Origin: Borrelia turicatae 91E135
GTDB lineage: Bacteria > Spirochaetota > Spirochaetia > Borreliales > Borreliaceae
Direction: 5' to 3'
Length of the DNA stretch: 64,000 nucleotides
Assembly: GCF_000012085.2 (NCBI RefSeq)
Contig: NC_008710.1
Location: 806,001-870,000 of the forward strand
The position numbers were made by a program, and so were the translations under genes. This document shows, piece after piece, positions 26,310 to 35,172 of the stretch; positions within the stretch are counted from its first letter, which is position 1; every line of letters starts with the position of its first letter. The notes beneath the pieces are model-generated. The model made no database searches and was not told the DNA's origin. It saw nothing but the letters and a program-made list of their open reading frames with translations.

Positions 26310-27625
26310 TGTTTTGGAATAATATTTTAACAAAAATAGAAAGTTTTTACTTTAAAAATTCTTTAACCAAAGAAAAAGTAATCGTTGCTTTTTCTGGGGG
26401 GGCAGATTCTACTACCTTGTTATTGAGTTTAAAGGAATATTTAAATAATAATATTGTTGCACTTTATTTTGCGCATTATATAAGATCAGATTTCGAGCAA
26501 AATCTGGAAATAGAACATATAAAAAAGTTTTGTAATTTTTATAGTATTACTTTTCAAATAAAGAGATGTAGTGTTGATATAAAGAGAAAGTCTAGGCAGC
26601 TTGGTATGTCAGTTGAGGAGTTGGCTAGAAAATATCGCTATGATGCTTTGTTAGAATCTTTTATAGAAAATGGGGCAAGTTATATTGCTCTTGCTCATAA
26701 TCAAAATGATCAATTTGAAACTTTGGTAATGAGATTTTTTCAAGGCTCGTTTTTGGATGGATTGTCTGGTATTCCAGTTATCAATGGCAATATTATTAGA
26801 CCTTTAATTGAGGTATCAAGAGAGGATATTGAAAAATTTCTTTCTTTGAATAATATTGTTTATTCTGTTGATAGTACTAACCGTGAAGATTTGTATTTAA
26901 GAAATAGAATTAGAAATAATCTTATGCCAGTTATTAAGAAGATTTTTAAGGGATATGAAAGGGGTTTGAAAAGAATATCTGATTTTTCAGGTGAGCTTGT
27001 AGATTATTTTGATAAAGAAGATTATCTTCCTCCTAGTAAGGGTAATTATTATTATTCTTTTGATGCTATGACTTTTTTCAGGCTGCCAAAGTATTTGGTT
27101 TTTAGGAGTATTTTTAAGATTTTAAATTCAGAAGGCATTGTGTCAAATTTGTCATATGGCACTTTAGGTGAGATTTTTAGGGTAAATCTTGTTAATAAAA
27201 AAAGTAAAATATTACTTAAAACCAATGATTTTTTTTTGGAAAAACGTCAAGATAAGATTAACCTTATCTTTAGAAAATCTGAAGAGATGCATGAGCCTTT
27301 TGATTTTTTCTTAAGACTTAATGAATATCATAGTTTATCTTTAGGTAAGATTTTGTTAGAATATTTGGAGTGTGAAGATAATTCTATACTAACATTGAGA
27401 TGTTGTTCTTATGAGTTTAGGCATAGATTTTTTAAAAGTAAGTTACAATCAAAGAAGTTCTTTTCTAAGTTTGTAAGATATAATCCACTTTATTTAATGT
27501 TGTTAGTGTTAGATGATAAGGTAATTGGCATTATTGATTTAAATACTTTAAACTTAATGTGGAGTGATAAGAGTATTCTTAAAAAAATTAATATATCTTT
27601 GTTCGGAGGATTTTTAAAGGAATGA
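26309..27625 (+). CDS. tilS: tRNA(Ile)-lysidine synthetase
   Basis: A 438-residue enzyme that modifies C34 of tRNA-Ile(CAU) to lysidine. The ATP-pyrophosphatase P-loop SGGADST is at about residues 28-34, and VEELARKYRYDAL plus AHNQNDQFETLVMRFFQGS are the TilS signatures. The start ATG overlaps the pth stop (TGATG), and the stop overlaps ftsH by 4 bases. The hpt gene often found between tilS and ftsH in other phyla is absent. Confidence 0.94.
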   Translation: MFWNNILTKIESFYFKNSLTKEKVIVAFSGGADSTTLLLSLKEYLNNNIVALYFAHYIRSDFEQNLEIEHIKKFCNFYSITFQIKRCSVDIKRKSRQLGMSVEELARKYRYDALLESFIENGASYIALAHNQNDQFETLVMRFFQGSFLDGLSGIPVINGNIIRPLIEVSREDIEKFLSLNNIVYSVDSTNREDLYLRNRIRNNLMPVIKKIFKGYERGLKRISDFSGELVDYFDKEDYLPPSKGNYYYSFDAMTFFRLPKYLVFRSIFKILNSEGIVSNLSYGTLGEIFRVNLVNKKSKILLKTNDFFLEKRQDKINLIFRKSEEMHEPFDFFLRLNEYHSLSLGKILLEYLECEDNSILTLRCCSYEFRHRFFKSKLQSKKFFSKFVRYNPLYLMLLVLDDKVIGIIDLNTLNLMWSDKSILKKINISLFGGFLKE

Positions 27626-29529
27626 ATATTAACAATAATAATTTGAATAATAATGGTAAATCTAATAACAAAAAGAAAAATAAGAATTGGATTTTGGTTC
27701 TTGTTATAGTCTTTTTAGTTTTAGCAATATTCATGTCTTATTTTATACGTGGCGGAGAAAATTATAAAAACGTGCCTTATAGTACATTTCAAACTTATTT
27801 AGATAGTGGTTTAATTGAATCAGCTATAATAATTGATAAAAGTCAAATTCAATTTATTGTCAAAAATTCAAATTTAGGAAAATCTTATTTCTCTACTAGT
27901 ATTCCTTATTTTGATATCAATCTGCTTTCTGAGCTTAAAGCAAAGAGAGTTGAGGTAAGTTCTGGAAAGAGTCAGTCATCTTTAATTGGTGTTATTCTTC
28001 AAACTTTGCCATGGATATTATTTTTTATTTTCTTTTTCTTTATATTTCGTCAAACTCAGGGTGGTGGAGGCAAGGTTTTTTCATTTGGAAAGAGCAATGC
28101 TCAAAAGTATGAGGCAGGAAAGAATAAAGTTACCTTTAAAGATGTTGCTGGGCAAGAAGAAGCTAAGCAGGAACTTAGGGAAGTAGTTGAATTTCTTAAA
28201 AACCCTAAGAAATTTGAAAAGATAGGTGCAAGGATTCCAAAAGGTGTTCTTTTAGTAGGATCCCCTGGGACAGGAAAGACCTTGCTTGCCAAAGCAGTTG
28301 CAGGTGAAGCGGGTGTAAATTTTTTTCATATGTCAGGTTCTGATTTTGTTGAGATGTTTGTAGGGGTTGGAGCAAGTCGTGTTAGAGATTTGTTTGACAA
28401 TGCAAGAAAAAATGCTCCTTGCATAATTTTTATTGATGAACTTGATGCTGTTGGAAGAAGTCGTGGAGCTGGCCTTGGTGGTGGTCATGATGAGAGAGAA
28501 CAAACTCTTAATCAGTTATTAGTCGAGATGGATGGTTTTGGGACATATACTAATGTAATTGTGATGGCAGCAACAAATAGGCCTGACGTTCTTGATTCTG
28601 CTTTGCTTAGACCTGGGAGGTTTGACAGGCAAGTAACCGTGACGCTTCCTGATATTAAGGAGAGAGAAGCAATACTGAATATACATGCTCAAAAGACTAA
28701 ACTTTCAAAAGAAATTGATTTGCATGTAATAGCAAGAGCTACTCCTGGTGTTAGTGGTGCTGATCTTGCAAATTTGATTAATGAGGGTGCTTTAATTGCT
28801 GCAAGGAATGATCAATCTGAGATTCTTATGCATGATTTGGAAGAAGCTAGGGATAAAATATTAATGGGTGTTGCTAAAAAGTCTATGACTATTACTGATA
28901 GACAGAAACTTGAAACAGCTTATCATGAAGCAGGACATGCATTGCTTCATTATTATCTTGAATATGCTGATCCTTTACATAAGGTTACTATTATTCCTAG
29001 AGGTAGAGCTCTTGGAGTTGCTTTTTCTCTTCCTAAGGAGGATAGGCTTTCAATAAATAAAAATCAGATTCTTGATAAGATTAAGATATGTTATGGTGGT
29101 TATGCTAGTGAGCAGATTAATTTGGGTTTTACTACAGCTGGTGTGCAAAATGATTTGATGCAAGCTACTAATTTGGCAAAAAAAATGGTTACAGAATGGG
29201 GTATGGGGGAAGATGTAGGTCCAATATTTTTAGTGGATGATGAAGCTCCAATTTTTCTTCCAAAAGAATTTTCTAAGTCAAGAGCATATTCTGAGCATAC
29301 TGCTGATAGAGTAGACAGGGAAGTTAAGAGGATTCTTGAAGGATGTTTAAAAGAAGCTTCAGATATTTTGATGAACCATAAAGATCAGTTAGTTAAGCTT
29401 GCAGAAGCTTTGGTTGCAAGAGAAACTTTGACAGATAATGAAGTAAGAGAGCTTTTAGGATTTGAAATTGTTGAGAGTGAGCATGAGAAAAGTTTAAGAG
29501 AGTCTAAACTGGAGACAGTCAATGGGTAA
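27622..29529 (+). CDS. ftsH: ATP-dependent zinc metalloprotease FtsH
   Basis: A 635-residue membrane-bound AAA+ protease. Two membrane helices (about 22-43 and 130-146) flank a periplasmic domain. Walker A GSPGTGKT and Walker [12 protein letters not shown] are complete, with the second region of homology ([19 protein letters not shown]). The zinc site is HEAGH. It degrades misfolded membrane proteins. An Asn/Lys-rich N-terminal tail of about 20 residues precedes the first helix. It overlaps tilS by 4 bases. Confidence 0.97.
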   Translation: MNINNNNLNNNGKSNNKKKNKNWILVLVIVFLVLAIFMSYFIRGGENYKNVPYSTFQTYLDSGLIESAIIIDKSQIQFIVKNSNLGKSYFSTSIPYFDINLLSELKAKRVEVSSGKSQSSLIGVILQTLPWILFFIFFFFIFRQTQGGGGKVFSFGKSNAQKYEAGKNKVTFKDVAGQEEAKQELREVVEFLKNPKKFEKIGARIPKGVLLVGSPGTGKTLLAKAVAGEAGVNFFHMSGSDFVEMFVGVGASRVRDLFDNARKNAPCIIFIDELDAVGRSRGAGLGGGHDEREQTLNQLLVEMDGFGTYTNVIVMAATNRPDVLDSALLRPGRFDRQVTVTLPDIKEREAILNIHAQKTKLSKEIDLHVIARATPGVSGADLANLINEGALIAARNDQSEILMHDLEEARDKILMGVAKKSMTITDRQKLETAYHEAGHALLHYYLEYADPLHKVTIIPRGRALGVAFSLPKEDRLSINKNQILDKIKICYGGYASEQINLGFTTAGVQNDLMQATNLAKKMVTEWGMGEDVGPIFLVDDEAPIFLPKEFSKSRAYSEHTADRVDREVKRILEGCLKEASDILMNHKDQLVKLAEALVARETLTDNEVRELLGFEIVESEHEKSLRESKLETVNG

Positions 29530-29550
29530 ATAAAATTTTGAAGGGGTCTT

Positions 29551-31041
29551 ATGGTTATCTTGAAAATTATGTTTCTGTTTTTCTTTTTAGTAAGCTTGAA
29601 TGATTTAAATGCTAGTTTAAATCATAGAGACAAAGATATATCAGACATTCTTTTTATTGAGGCTAAAGATTTTGATGGTACTCAAAGGGGGCTTGATATG
29701 CTTTATGGTTCTCTTGAGTTTAATTTAAGAAACTCAGATTCTCTTTATGAACTTTCATTGAGAAATGATATTTCTCTGTTGGATAAAATTTATTTGTTGA
29801 GATCAGCAATAGATATTAATAATTTTACGTTTGTAAAGCCTAGAGATTTGTATTATCAATATTTTTCATTGATTCTACGTCAAAATGAGGATATTGATAA
29901 AAACAGGGAAATTATTACTATTTATGATAAGTTGTATGGGGATCTGCAAAGTGATAAAGACTTGATTTACATGAGACTTGAAGCTTCCAGTAAACTTGGG
30001 GATTTTAAGGGAAGTTTTAGTAAAGTGTTAGCCGACTCTTTTGCTATGTATAGTGATGATTTGAGGTTTTTTAAATGGTTTTTAAAAGAAGATAAATTTT
30101 TTCCAAGTCTTTTTGGTAAACTTAAATTAAAAGAAGATTCTTTTTTTAGTAGTGATAATATTGATTTTATTTTTAGAAATACAACATTAAATGAGGTTAA
30201 TTCTGTTGCTTTATTTACTTTTTTAAAAAATAAGAGCGAAAAATTAAACGGTCTTCAGAGTACGTATTTGCTTAAATATAGACTCTTGACACCTGATGAA
30301 GCTTATATGTTTTTTAAAAAAGCCCCTCCAAAAATGATAGGTGAATATAAAATGTTTTATGATCTCTTAAGAGATCCTAGTATACGAGATGAATTTTTAA
30401 GTCATTATAAGGATTTGACCGGTATGTATTTTGTAGATGACAAAAATAATGCCGCAGTATTTGAGAATGGAGTTTTGGTAAGTTTTTTTTCAAAAATAGT
30501 GGACTATTCTATGGATTTAAACTTAGGTGAAAAGTATTTTAATAAAGTTTATTTCAAAGATAAAGTCCCTGTTCGTTATGAAAATGCTTTGCTTGGTTAT
30601 AAGGTTAATTATTCTGTTTATCCTTATGTCAATATGATTGAGATTGATTATTCAGATAAAAAACATGTATATACTTTTGCTTTAGATTCTTTTCGGTATG
30701 AAATTTTTGATAATTATTTTAATTACAACTTTGATTATGTAGGTATTAATGAGTTTTTAATAGCTAATGTTCCAGAAATTTTTCTTCCCAGTATGTTAAG
30801 TTTAAATCCAAAACGAGTTTCTGTTTTAGATATTCAAAAAAATTTAATAGAGAAAAAAACTTTTAATAATTCTGATATTATTGAAGTGAAGAATTACTCT
30901 TCTGGGAATTTGGTTTCAATTTATAGAAAAATTAATGGGTCTGAGAAATTCAATTATATTGAAATTTATGATAAAGGAGTTTTGAAAGTTAAGAAAGTTA
31001 TTTTAGATGATAGTTTTGATGTCTATCATAACATTAATTAG
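29551..31041 (+). CDS. Conserved exported protein of unknown function
   Basis: An unrecognised 496-residue protein with an N-terminal signal peptide (MVILKIMFLFFFLVSL...NA). Residues about 30-270 look all-helical with evenly spaced Leu/Tyr/Asp, like a solenoid of short helical repeats; residues 290-496 look rich in beta strand (many alternating Tyr/Val/Ile segments). No catalytic motif is apparent. It follows ftsH by 21 bases and precedes the lipoprotein protease by 16 bases, so the two exported proteins may work together, possibly alongside FtsH in envelope quality control. That is inference from position only. Confidence 0.75.
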   Translation: MVILKIMFLFFFLVSLNDLNASLNHRDKDISDILFIEAKDFDGTQRGLDMLYGSLEFNLRNSDSLYELSLRNDISLLDKIYLLRSAIDINNFTFVKPRDLYYQYFSLILRQNEDIDKNREIITIYDKLYGDLQSDKDLIYMRLEASSKLGDFKGSFSKVLADSFAMYSDDLRFFKWFLKEDKFFPSLFGKLKLKEDSFFSSDNIDFIFRNTTLNEVNSVALFTFLKNKSEKLNGLQSTYLLKYRLLTPDEAYMFFKKAPPKMIGEYKMFYDLLRDPSIRDEFLSHYKDLTGMYFVDDKNNAAVFENGVLVSFFSKIVDYSMDLNLGEKYFNKVYFKDKVPVRYENALLGYKVNYSVYPYVNMIEIDYSDKKHVYTFALDSFRYEIFDNYFNYNFDYVGINEFLIANVPEIFLPSMLSLNPKRVSVLDIQKNLIEKKTFNNSDIIEVKNYSSGNLVSIYRKINGSEKFNYIEIYDKGVLKVKKVILDDSFDVYHNIN

Positions 31042-31057
31042 CTTTTGAGAGTTATTG

Positions 31058-32695
31058 ATGCATAGAAAAATTTTTATTATTTTTATGTTAATTTTTTCAT
31101 GCAACACAATAAAAGACATAGATGACAAACAAATTTATTATATACCATCTAAAAGCATAAATAAACATATTGAAGATAATAATTTTGAGATTGCTCTTTC
31201 AAGTTATTATAATCTAAGAAATAATGGTTTTGAAATGGATCAAGGTATTCTAGGCTTAAGAAATAAAGCTTTAACCGGGATTCAAAATGAATATATTAAA
31301 TTTTGTAAGGAAGGAAATTATGATAAAGCACTCTTTAAGCTTGAAACTTTAAATTTGTTTGGTATGATGCTTGCTGAGAGTAGAGAACAATTAATTTTAA
31401 AGCATCTTGAGAGTGTAAAACGCAAGGACCCAATGCTTGCGAGTTTCTTTGCAAAATATTATTCATTGGATAATACTTTTGATTCTTTGCAAGATTTTGT
31501 TATTAATGAAAAATCTCCTCTGAGAAATGTTTTGCTTGATACGGCTGTTTTAACAGTTTGGGTGGATATGGGTACTAAAATTTTAAACGGTCATAGGTTG
31601 CCAAATATTGCATTAGGCTCTGCTTTTGTTGTTGATAGTCTTAAAGGATATGCTTTGACCAATTATCATGTAATTAGTTCTCAAGTTGATAATAATTATA
31701 ATGGGATTTCCAATCTTTATGTAAGACTTCCAAGAGGCAAGGGTGAAAAACTCCCCGCAACAGTCATTTCTTATTCAAAGGAAATGGATCTTGCTTTAAT
31801 TAAGGTATCTTTTAAATTAGAGCATCAATTTAATTTGCATTATTCTTCGAATATTAATATTGGAGATAGAATTTATGCCATGGGTTCTCCTATGGGTTTT
31901 GAGAAAACTATTACATCAGGAATAATTTCTGGGCAGAATAGAAATTTATTATCTGTTGGCGATTCTTATCAAATTGATGCTGCCATTAATCAGGGAAATT
32001 CCGGTGGACCTGTGGTAAATGAAAGTGGTGAGTTAGTTGGACTTACATTTGCTGGAATTTTACATTCTCAAGGTCTTAATTTCGTTATACCTTCAAAATG
32101 GGTTTTAAAGGTTTTACCATTTATGTATGGAGGTGGAATTTTAAGAAATAAGTGGTTGGGATTTACTTTTTCTGAAAGTTTGAAAGATTTAGAGATATCA
32201 TATGTAGCTCCTAATTCTCCTGCAGATATTGGGGGCTTAAGGAGTGGGGATTCTATTCTTAGTGTTGATTCTTTGAAATTTAATAGCTTAAGAGATCTTC
32301 AATATTATATTTTGCAAAAAAAATCTATGGTTAAATTTAAGTATAGAAGAGATAATAAAGAGTATGAGAGTTATTTGTATCCACAAGACCGGCCGGACAA
32401 TATTATTGAGAGTATTATAGAGGGTGATTCTTTTAAGAATTTGATGGGAGCTTTTTTGGGTTTGAATTTGAGTTTAGTTTCTGGAAGGGAATATAGAGTT
32501 GCTAAGGTCTTTGCAAATGGTCTTGGTGATGAACTTAATTTTAGGGATAATGATGAAATTTTTGTTTATGCTTCTAATTATATTAAGGATAAGAGAGTGT
32601 TTGTCTTATTGCTTTATGTTAAAAGACTGTTTTCAGGGTATTTAGGAGCTCCTTTACAACTTGTTATTCCTTTTGATTCTCTTGTATTTGTATAA
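31058..32695 (+). CDS. Trypsin-like (S1C/HtrA-type) serine protease lipoprotein with helical N-terminal domain and PDZ
   Basis: A 545-residue predicted lipoprotein: a short signal with lipobox IFSC (Cys15). Residues about 35-160 form a helical TPR-like region. The protease domain (about 180-360) has a full catalytic triad: His in LTNYHV (about 204), Asp in MDLALIK (about 244) and Ser in QGNSGGPV (about 315), with GSPMGFEKTITSGIIS as in HtrA. A PDZ-like region follows (about 365-445; VAPNSPADIGGLRSGDSILSVD in parts), then about 100 further residues. It is distinct from the Borrelia HtrA/DegP, which has a plain signal and no N-terminal repeat domain. ATG 31058 follows GAGAG; a TTG directly before is possible. 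Confidence 0.82.
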   Translation: MHRKIFIIFMLIFSCNTIKDIDDKQIYYIPSKSINKHIEDNNFEIALSSYYNLRNNGFEMDQGILGLRNKALTGIQNEYIKFCKEGNYDKALFKLETLNLFGMMLAESREQLILKHLESVKRKDPMLASFFAKYYSLDNTFDSLQDFVINEKSPLRNVLLDTAVLTVWVDMGTKILNGHRLPNIALGSAFVVDSLKGYALTNYHVISSQVDNNYNGISNLYVRLPRGKGEKLPATVISYSKEMDLALIKVSFKLEHQFNLHYSSNINIGDRIYAMGSPMGFEKTITSGIISGQNRNLLSVGDSYQIDAAINQGNSGGPVVNESGELVGLTFAGILHSQGLNFVIPSKWVLKVLPFMYGGGILRNKWLGFTFSESLKDLEISYVAPNSPADIGGLRSGDSILSVDSLKFNSLRDLQYYILQKKSMVKFKYRRDNKEYESYLYPQDRPDNIIESIIEGDSFKNLMGAFLGLNLSLVSGREYRVAKVFANGLGDELNFRDNDEIFVYASNYIKDKRVFVLLLYVKRLFSGYLGAPLQLVIPFDSLVFV

Positions 32696-32726
32696 AAAAT
32701 CTTTAACGTGTTTGGAGTTTATTTTT

Positions 32727-33833
32727 ATGAGCTTTTATTTTAATTTAGTTAGTGGAGATACTAAATCCAAACTAGATGATATTGTGTCTATTAGTCATTT
32801 TGATTTTAAAGCTAATTTAAATTTAATGCTTATAATTGGTCCTATGGGTAGTGGTAAGACAGAATATGCTGCTAAAATTTATAAAGATTCTCTTATTATC
32901 AAGAATAAATCTTCTAAAGTGTTAGATCCCATTACCAAGGGACGTAGAAACAGAGCCAATATATTTTTTATTAGAAATATTCTTGATAAGAAAAGGTTTA
33001 AAGATTATCCTAAAAATGTTATTCCTTATAGAGGCGGTGGAAGTGATAGGATTGATGGAGTTGATTTTGCAGGTGATTCTTTTGATGTAGGCCAATTAAT
33101 AGATGATAATCCTGAATATGGAACTTTTATTATTGATGAAACTTGTTTTTACGATGAACGCTTGGTTTTTATTTTAAATAAAATCGCATTAGATTCAAAT
33201 GTATTATTTATACTTCCTACTTTACTTTATAATTTTAGGAAAGAAATATTTAATAATACTGCTAAACTCTTAATAGAATATTCAGATAAGATTTGTCGTC
33301 TTGGTGCTTATTGTGAGCATGTTAATTGTATGGATGAATCTTTTTTAACATACAGATATTATTTTTACAAGGGAGAAGAAATAGCTGCACCTTATTTTGA
33401 TCCTTTGTTAATTGTTGGTGGTGATGAGATTGTTGAGTCTGCTATTTATCCAAATTATGCTACAAGATGTTCTAGGCATCATTATCTTGTTGGTAGGGAG
33501 TATTTTTTTACCATTCTTAAACCTTTTGCATTGTTGTATACGCAAGGTGATAGAAAATTGTTTGAGAGAGAAATAATGGATTTGAGCAGTAATGTGAGGA
33601 ATTCAAATTTTGAAAATTCTCTTTTGATTGAATCTAGAGGAAAATGTGATATTGCAGTTTTAGAGAATTTGTTAGGATTGCCTTTTTTAGCAGAAAGAGC
33701 TTTAATTACACTGTCATTGGAATGTAATATTCTTAGTAAGGGAGATCTTAAAGAGCTTATTGATAAATTTTCTCTTAGTAAGGACTATATTCAAAAAGTA
33801 ATTGTTTCAAAAGAGTATCAGTGGATTTTTTAG
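32727..33833 (+). CDS. tdk: Thymidine kinase, extended form
   Basis: A 368-residue protein starting at ATG 32727, with GGAG upstream; the frame is open further 5' but without a start signal. The type II thymidine kinase plan is visible: P-loop GPMGSGKTEY (about 38-47), Walker B-like TFIIDETCFYD, and a lid/zinc region CEHVNC ... YATRCSRHHY equivalent to the two CxxC pairs of TK1, preceded by IVGGDE. Standard Tdk is about 190-210 residues, so this one has extra material in the middle and an added C-terminal helical region (about 290-368). With tmk 0.7 kb away it would convert thymidine to dTDP. Confidence 0.75.
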   Translation: MSFYFNLVSGDTKSKLDDIVSISHFDFKANLNLMLIIGPMGSGKTEYAAKIYKDSLIIKNKSSKVLDPITKGRRNRANIFFIRNILDKKRFKDYPKNVIPYRGGGSDRIDGVDFAGDSFDVGQLIDDNPEYGTFIIDETCFYDERLVFILNKIALDSNVLFILPTLLYNFRKEIFNNTAKLLIEYSDKICRLGAYCEHVNCMDESFLTYRYYFYKGEEIAAPYFDPLLIVGGDEIVESAIYPNYATRCSRHHYLVGREYFFTILKPFALLYTQGDRKLFEREIMDLSSNVRNSNFENSLLIESRGKCDIAVLENLLGLPFLAERALITLSLECNILSKGDLKELIDKFSLSKDYIQKVIVSKEYQWIF

Positions 33834-33840
33834 AAAAATA

Positions 33841-34458
33841 TTAATAATAATTTGGTCTTTTTTGAAAGAATTTCTTTGTTTGTTCAATACGTGTTAATTC
33901 TCTTTTAATTATATCATAGTAGTTAAGTTCTTTGGTCTCAATTCTATGATATTCATCTTCCCAGTTTGTTATTCCATCGCTTTGCATTTTAGTAAATTTA
34001 TATTTTTGCAATTGTTTGTGATACTTTAAAGCTTCTGTATAGTATTCAGCAGCTATTTTATAAAAATTTGTAGACTTATTTAAGTTTTCAAGAATCCCCT
34101 TCTTTTTTGGGGTTTTATAAAAATATGTATGTCTTGTGTCAAATAAATCGCCTAAATACAGATGTTGCTTAACAAGAAGTAAATTTACATGCATTTTAAA
34201 GAGAAGTTTATATTTATTCCATTCTTCTCGTGTTTCTACTTTTGATAAGGAATAATTTGGATTTCCAAATGGATATTTTAATGCATTTTGTAAAAAAAAT
34301 ATATTTCTTTTATAGCTATTGGGATTTTTTTTCATTTGTTCGTTGAAAATGATATACCATTGTTCAGCATAGAAAAATTTTGATGATGCATTTATATTGG
34401 TTATGAGTAGAATTGAAAATATTATTAGACATAATATGAAAAAATTTTTATGGAACAT
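33841..34458 (-). CDS. Conserved spirochaetal exported protein, unknown function
   Basis: A 205-residue protein with a signal peptide (cleavage likely after ITNINAS). The mature part is helical and rich in Tyr, Lys and Phe: FYAEQWYIIFNEQMKK, then NIFFLQNALKYPFGNPNYSL, a pattern I associate with small spirochaete-specific periplasmic proteins linked to TPR-like structure, and a helical region AAEYYTEALKYHKQLQ. I do not recognise a function. AGGA lies before the ATG. It is the second gene after tmk on the minus strand (31-base gap) and converges with tdk. Confidence 0.72.
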   Translation of the reverse strand: MFHKNFFILCLIIFSILLITNINASSKFFYAEQWYIIFNEQMKKNPNSYKRNIFFLQNALKYPFGNPNYSLSKVETREEWNKYKLLFKMHVNLLLVKQHLYLGDLFDTRHTYFYKTPKKKGILENLNKSTNFYKIAAEYYTEALKYHKQLQKYKFTKMQSDGITNWEDEYHRIETKELNYYDIIKRELTRIEQTKKFFQKRPNYY

Positions 34459-34489
34459 GCTCTGTATCCTTGCCTTTGTTTTAATTATA

Positions 34490-35098
34490 TTAAAATTTTA
34501 TTAAATCAAAAATTTTTCTTGTACTTGTTTCTAGGTCTTCTTCATTTGAGTTTTCAATGTATACAATATCAATTAGGTCGTCAAAAATTTTGAGCATTTC
34601 TGTATATCTAGAGTTAATTTCTTTAAATTTTGCTGCTTCAAACTCAAAGAGATCAGCTTGTATTCTGTTTTCTTGAATGCGTTTGTATGCAATACCGGGA
34701 TCTGTTTTTATGAAGAAAAGTTTTTCAGGAAGTGGGAAGTCTTTGTTTAGTTTATATCCCAATTCCCCTTGATATGCTATAGATGAAAATAAATATCTGT
34801 CGGTTATTACTTTTGTTTTACCTTTATTTAATATTTCTATTATTCCATTCTTTGTGTTGTATAAATGTTCATATCTGTCTGCTACATACAAGTATGCTAG
34901 TGATACCTTTCTTAAGGGATTTTTAAAATTAGTTAGTTGCTGTCTTATGAATTCTCCAATGACTCCTTGTGATGGTTCTTTTGTAAAATAATATTTAAGT
35001 TTGTTATTACAGAGTTTTTGTAGTTTTTGAATTATACTTGTTTTTCCACTTCCATCGATTCCTTCTATGCAATAGAAATTTTTTAGGATTTTATTCAC
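34490..35098 (-). CDS. tmk: Thymidylate kinase
   Basis: A 202-residue kinase converting dTMP to dTDP. P-loop EGIDGSGKTS (about 12-21), the DRY-type motif TDRYLFSSIAYQG, and the lid stretch RIQENRIQADLFEFE are present. The start is GTG with AAGGGG 9 bases upstream. It shares a 74-bp divergent promoter region with tamB. Confidence 0.94.
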   Translation of the reverse strand: MNKILKNFYCIEGIDGSGKTSIIQKLQKLCNNKLKYYFTKEPSQGVIGEFIRQQLTNFKNPLRKVSLAYLYVADRYEHLYNTKNGIIEILNKGKTKVITDRYLFSSIAYQGELGYKLNKDFPLPEKLFFIKTDPGIAYKRIQENRIQADLFEFEAAKFKEINSRYTEMLKIFDDLIDIVYIENSNEEDLETSTRKIFDLIKF

Positions 35099-35146
35099 AA
35101 AAATTGTCCCCTTAAATGTTTTGAGTAATTAGATACTTACTTAAGT

Positions 35147-35156
35147 ATTATATAAT
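35147..35156. promoter_or_regulatory. Palindromic -10 region between tmk and tamB
   Basis: ATTATATAAT is its own reverse complement and contains TATAAT on each strand, so it could be the -10 of both divergent genes. A second palindrome, TACTTAAGTA, lies at 35138-35147. No good -35 is seen for either direction. Confidence 0.45.
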
Positions 35157-35172
35157 ATATATAAATATATAT

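Noticed and set aside
35157-35172. AT dinucleotide run as a microsatellite
   Set aside because: Too short and irregular to claim as a simple-sequence repeat; it is treated as part of the promoter and leader.
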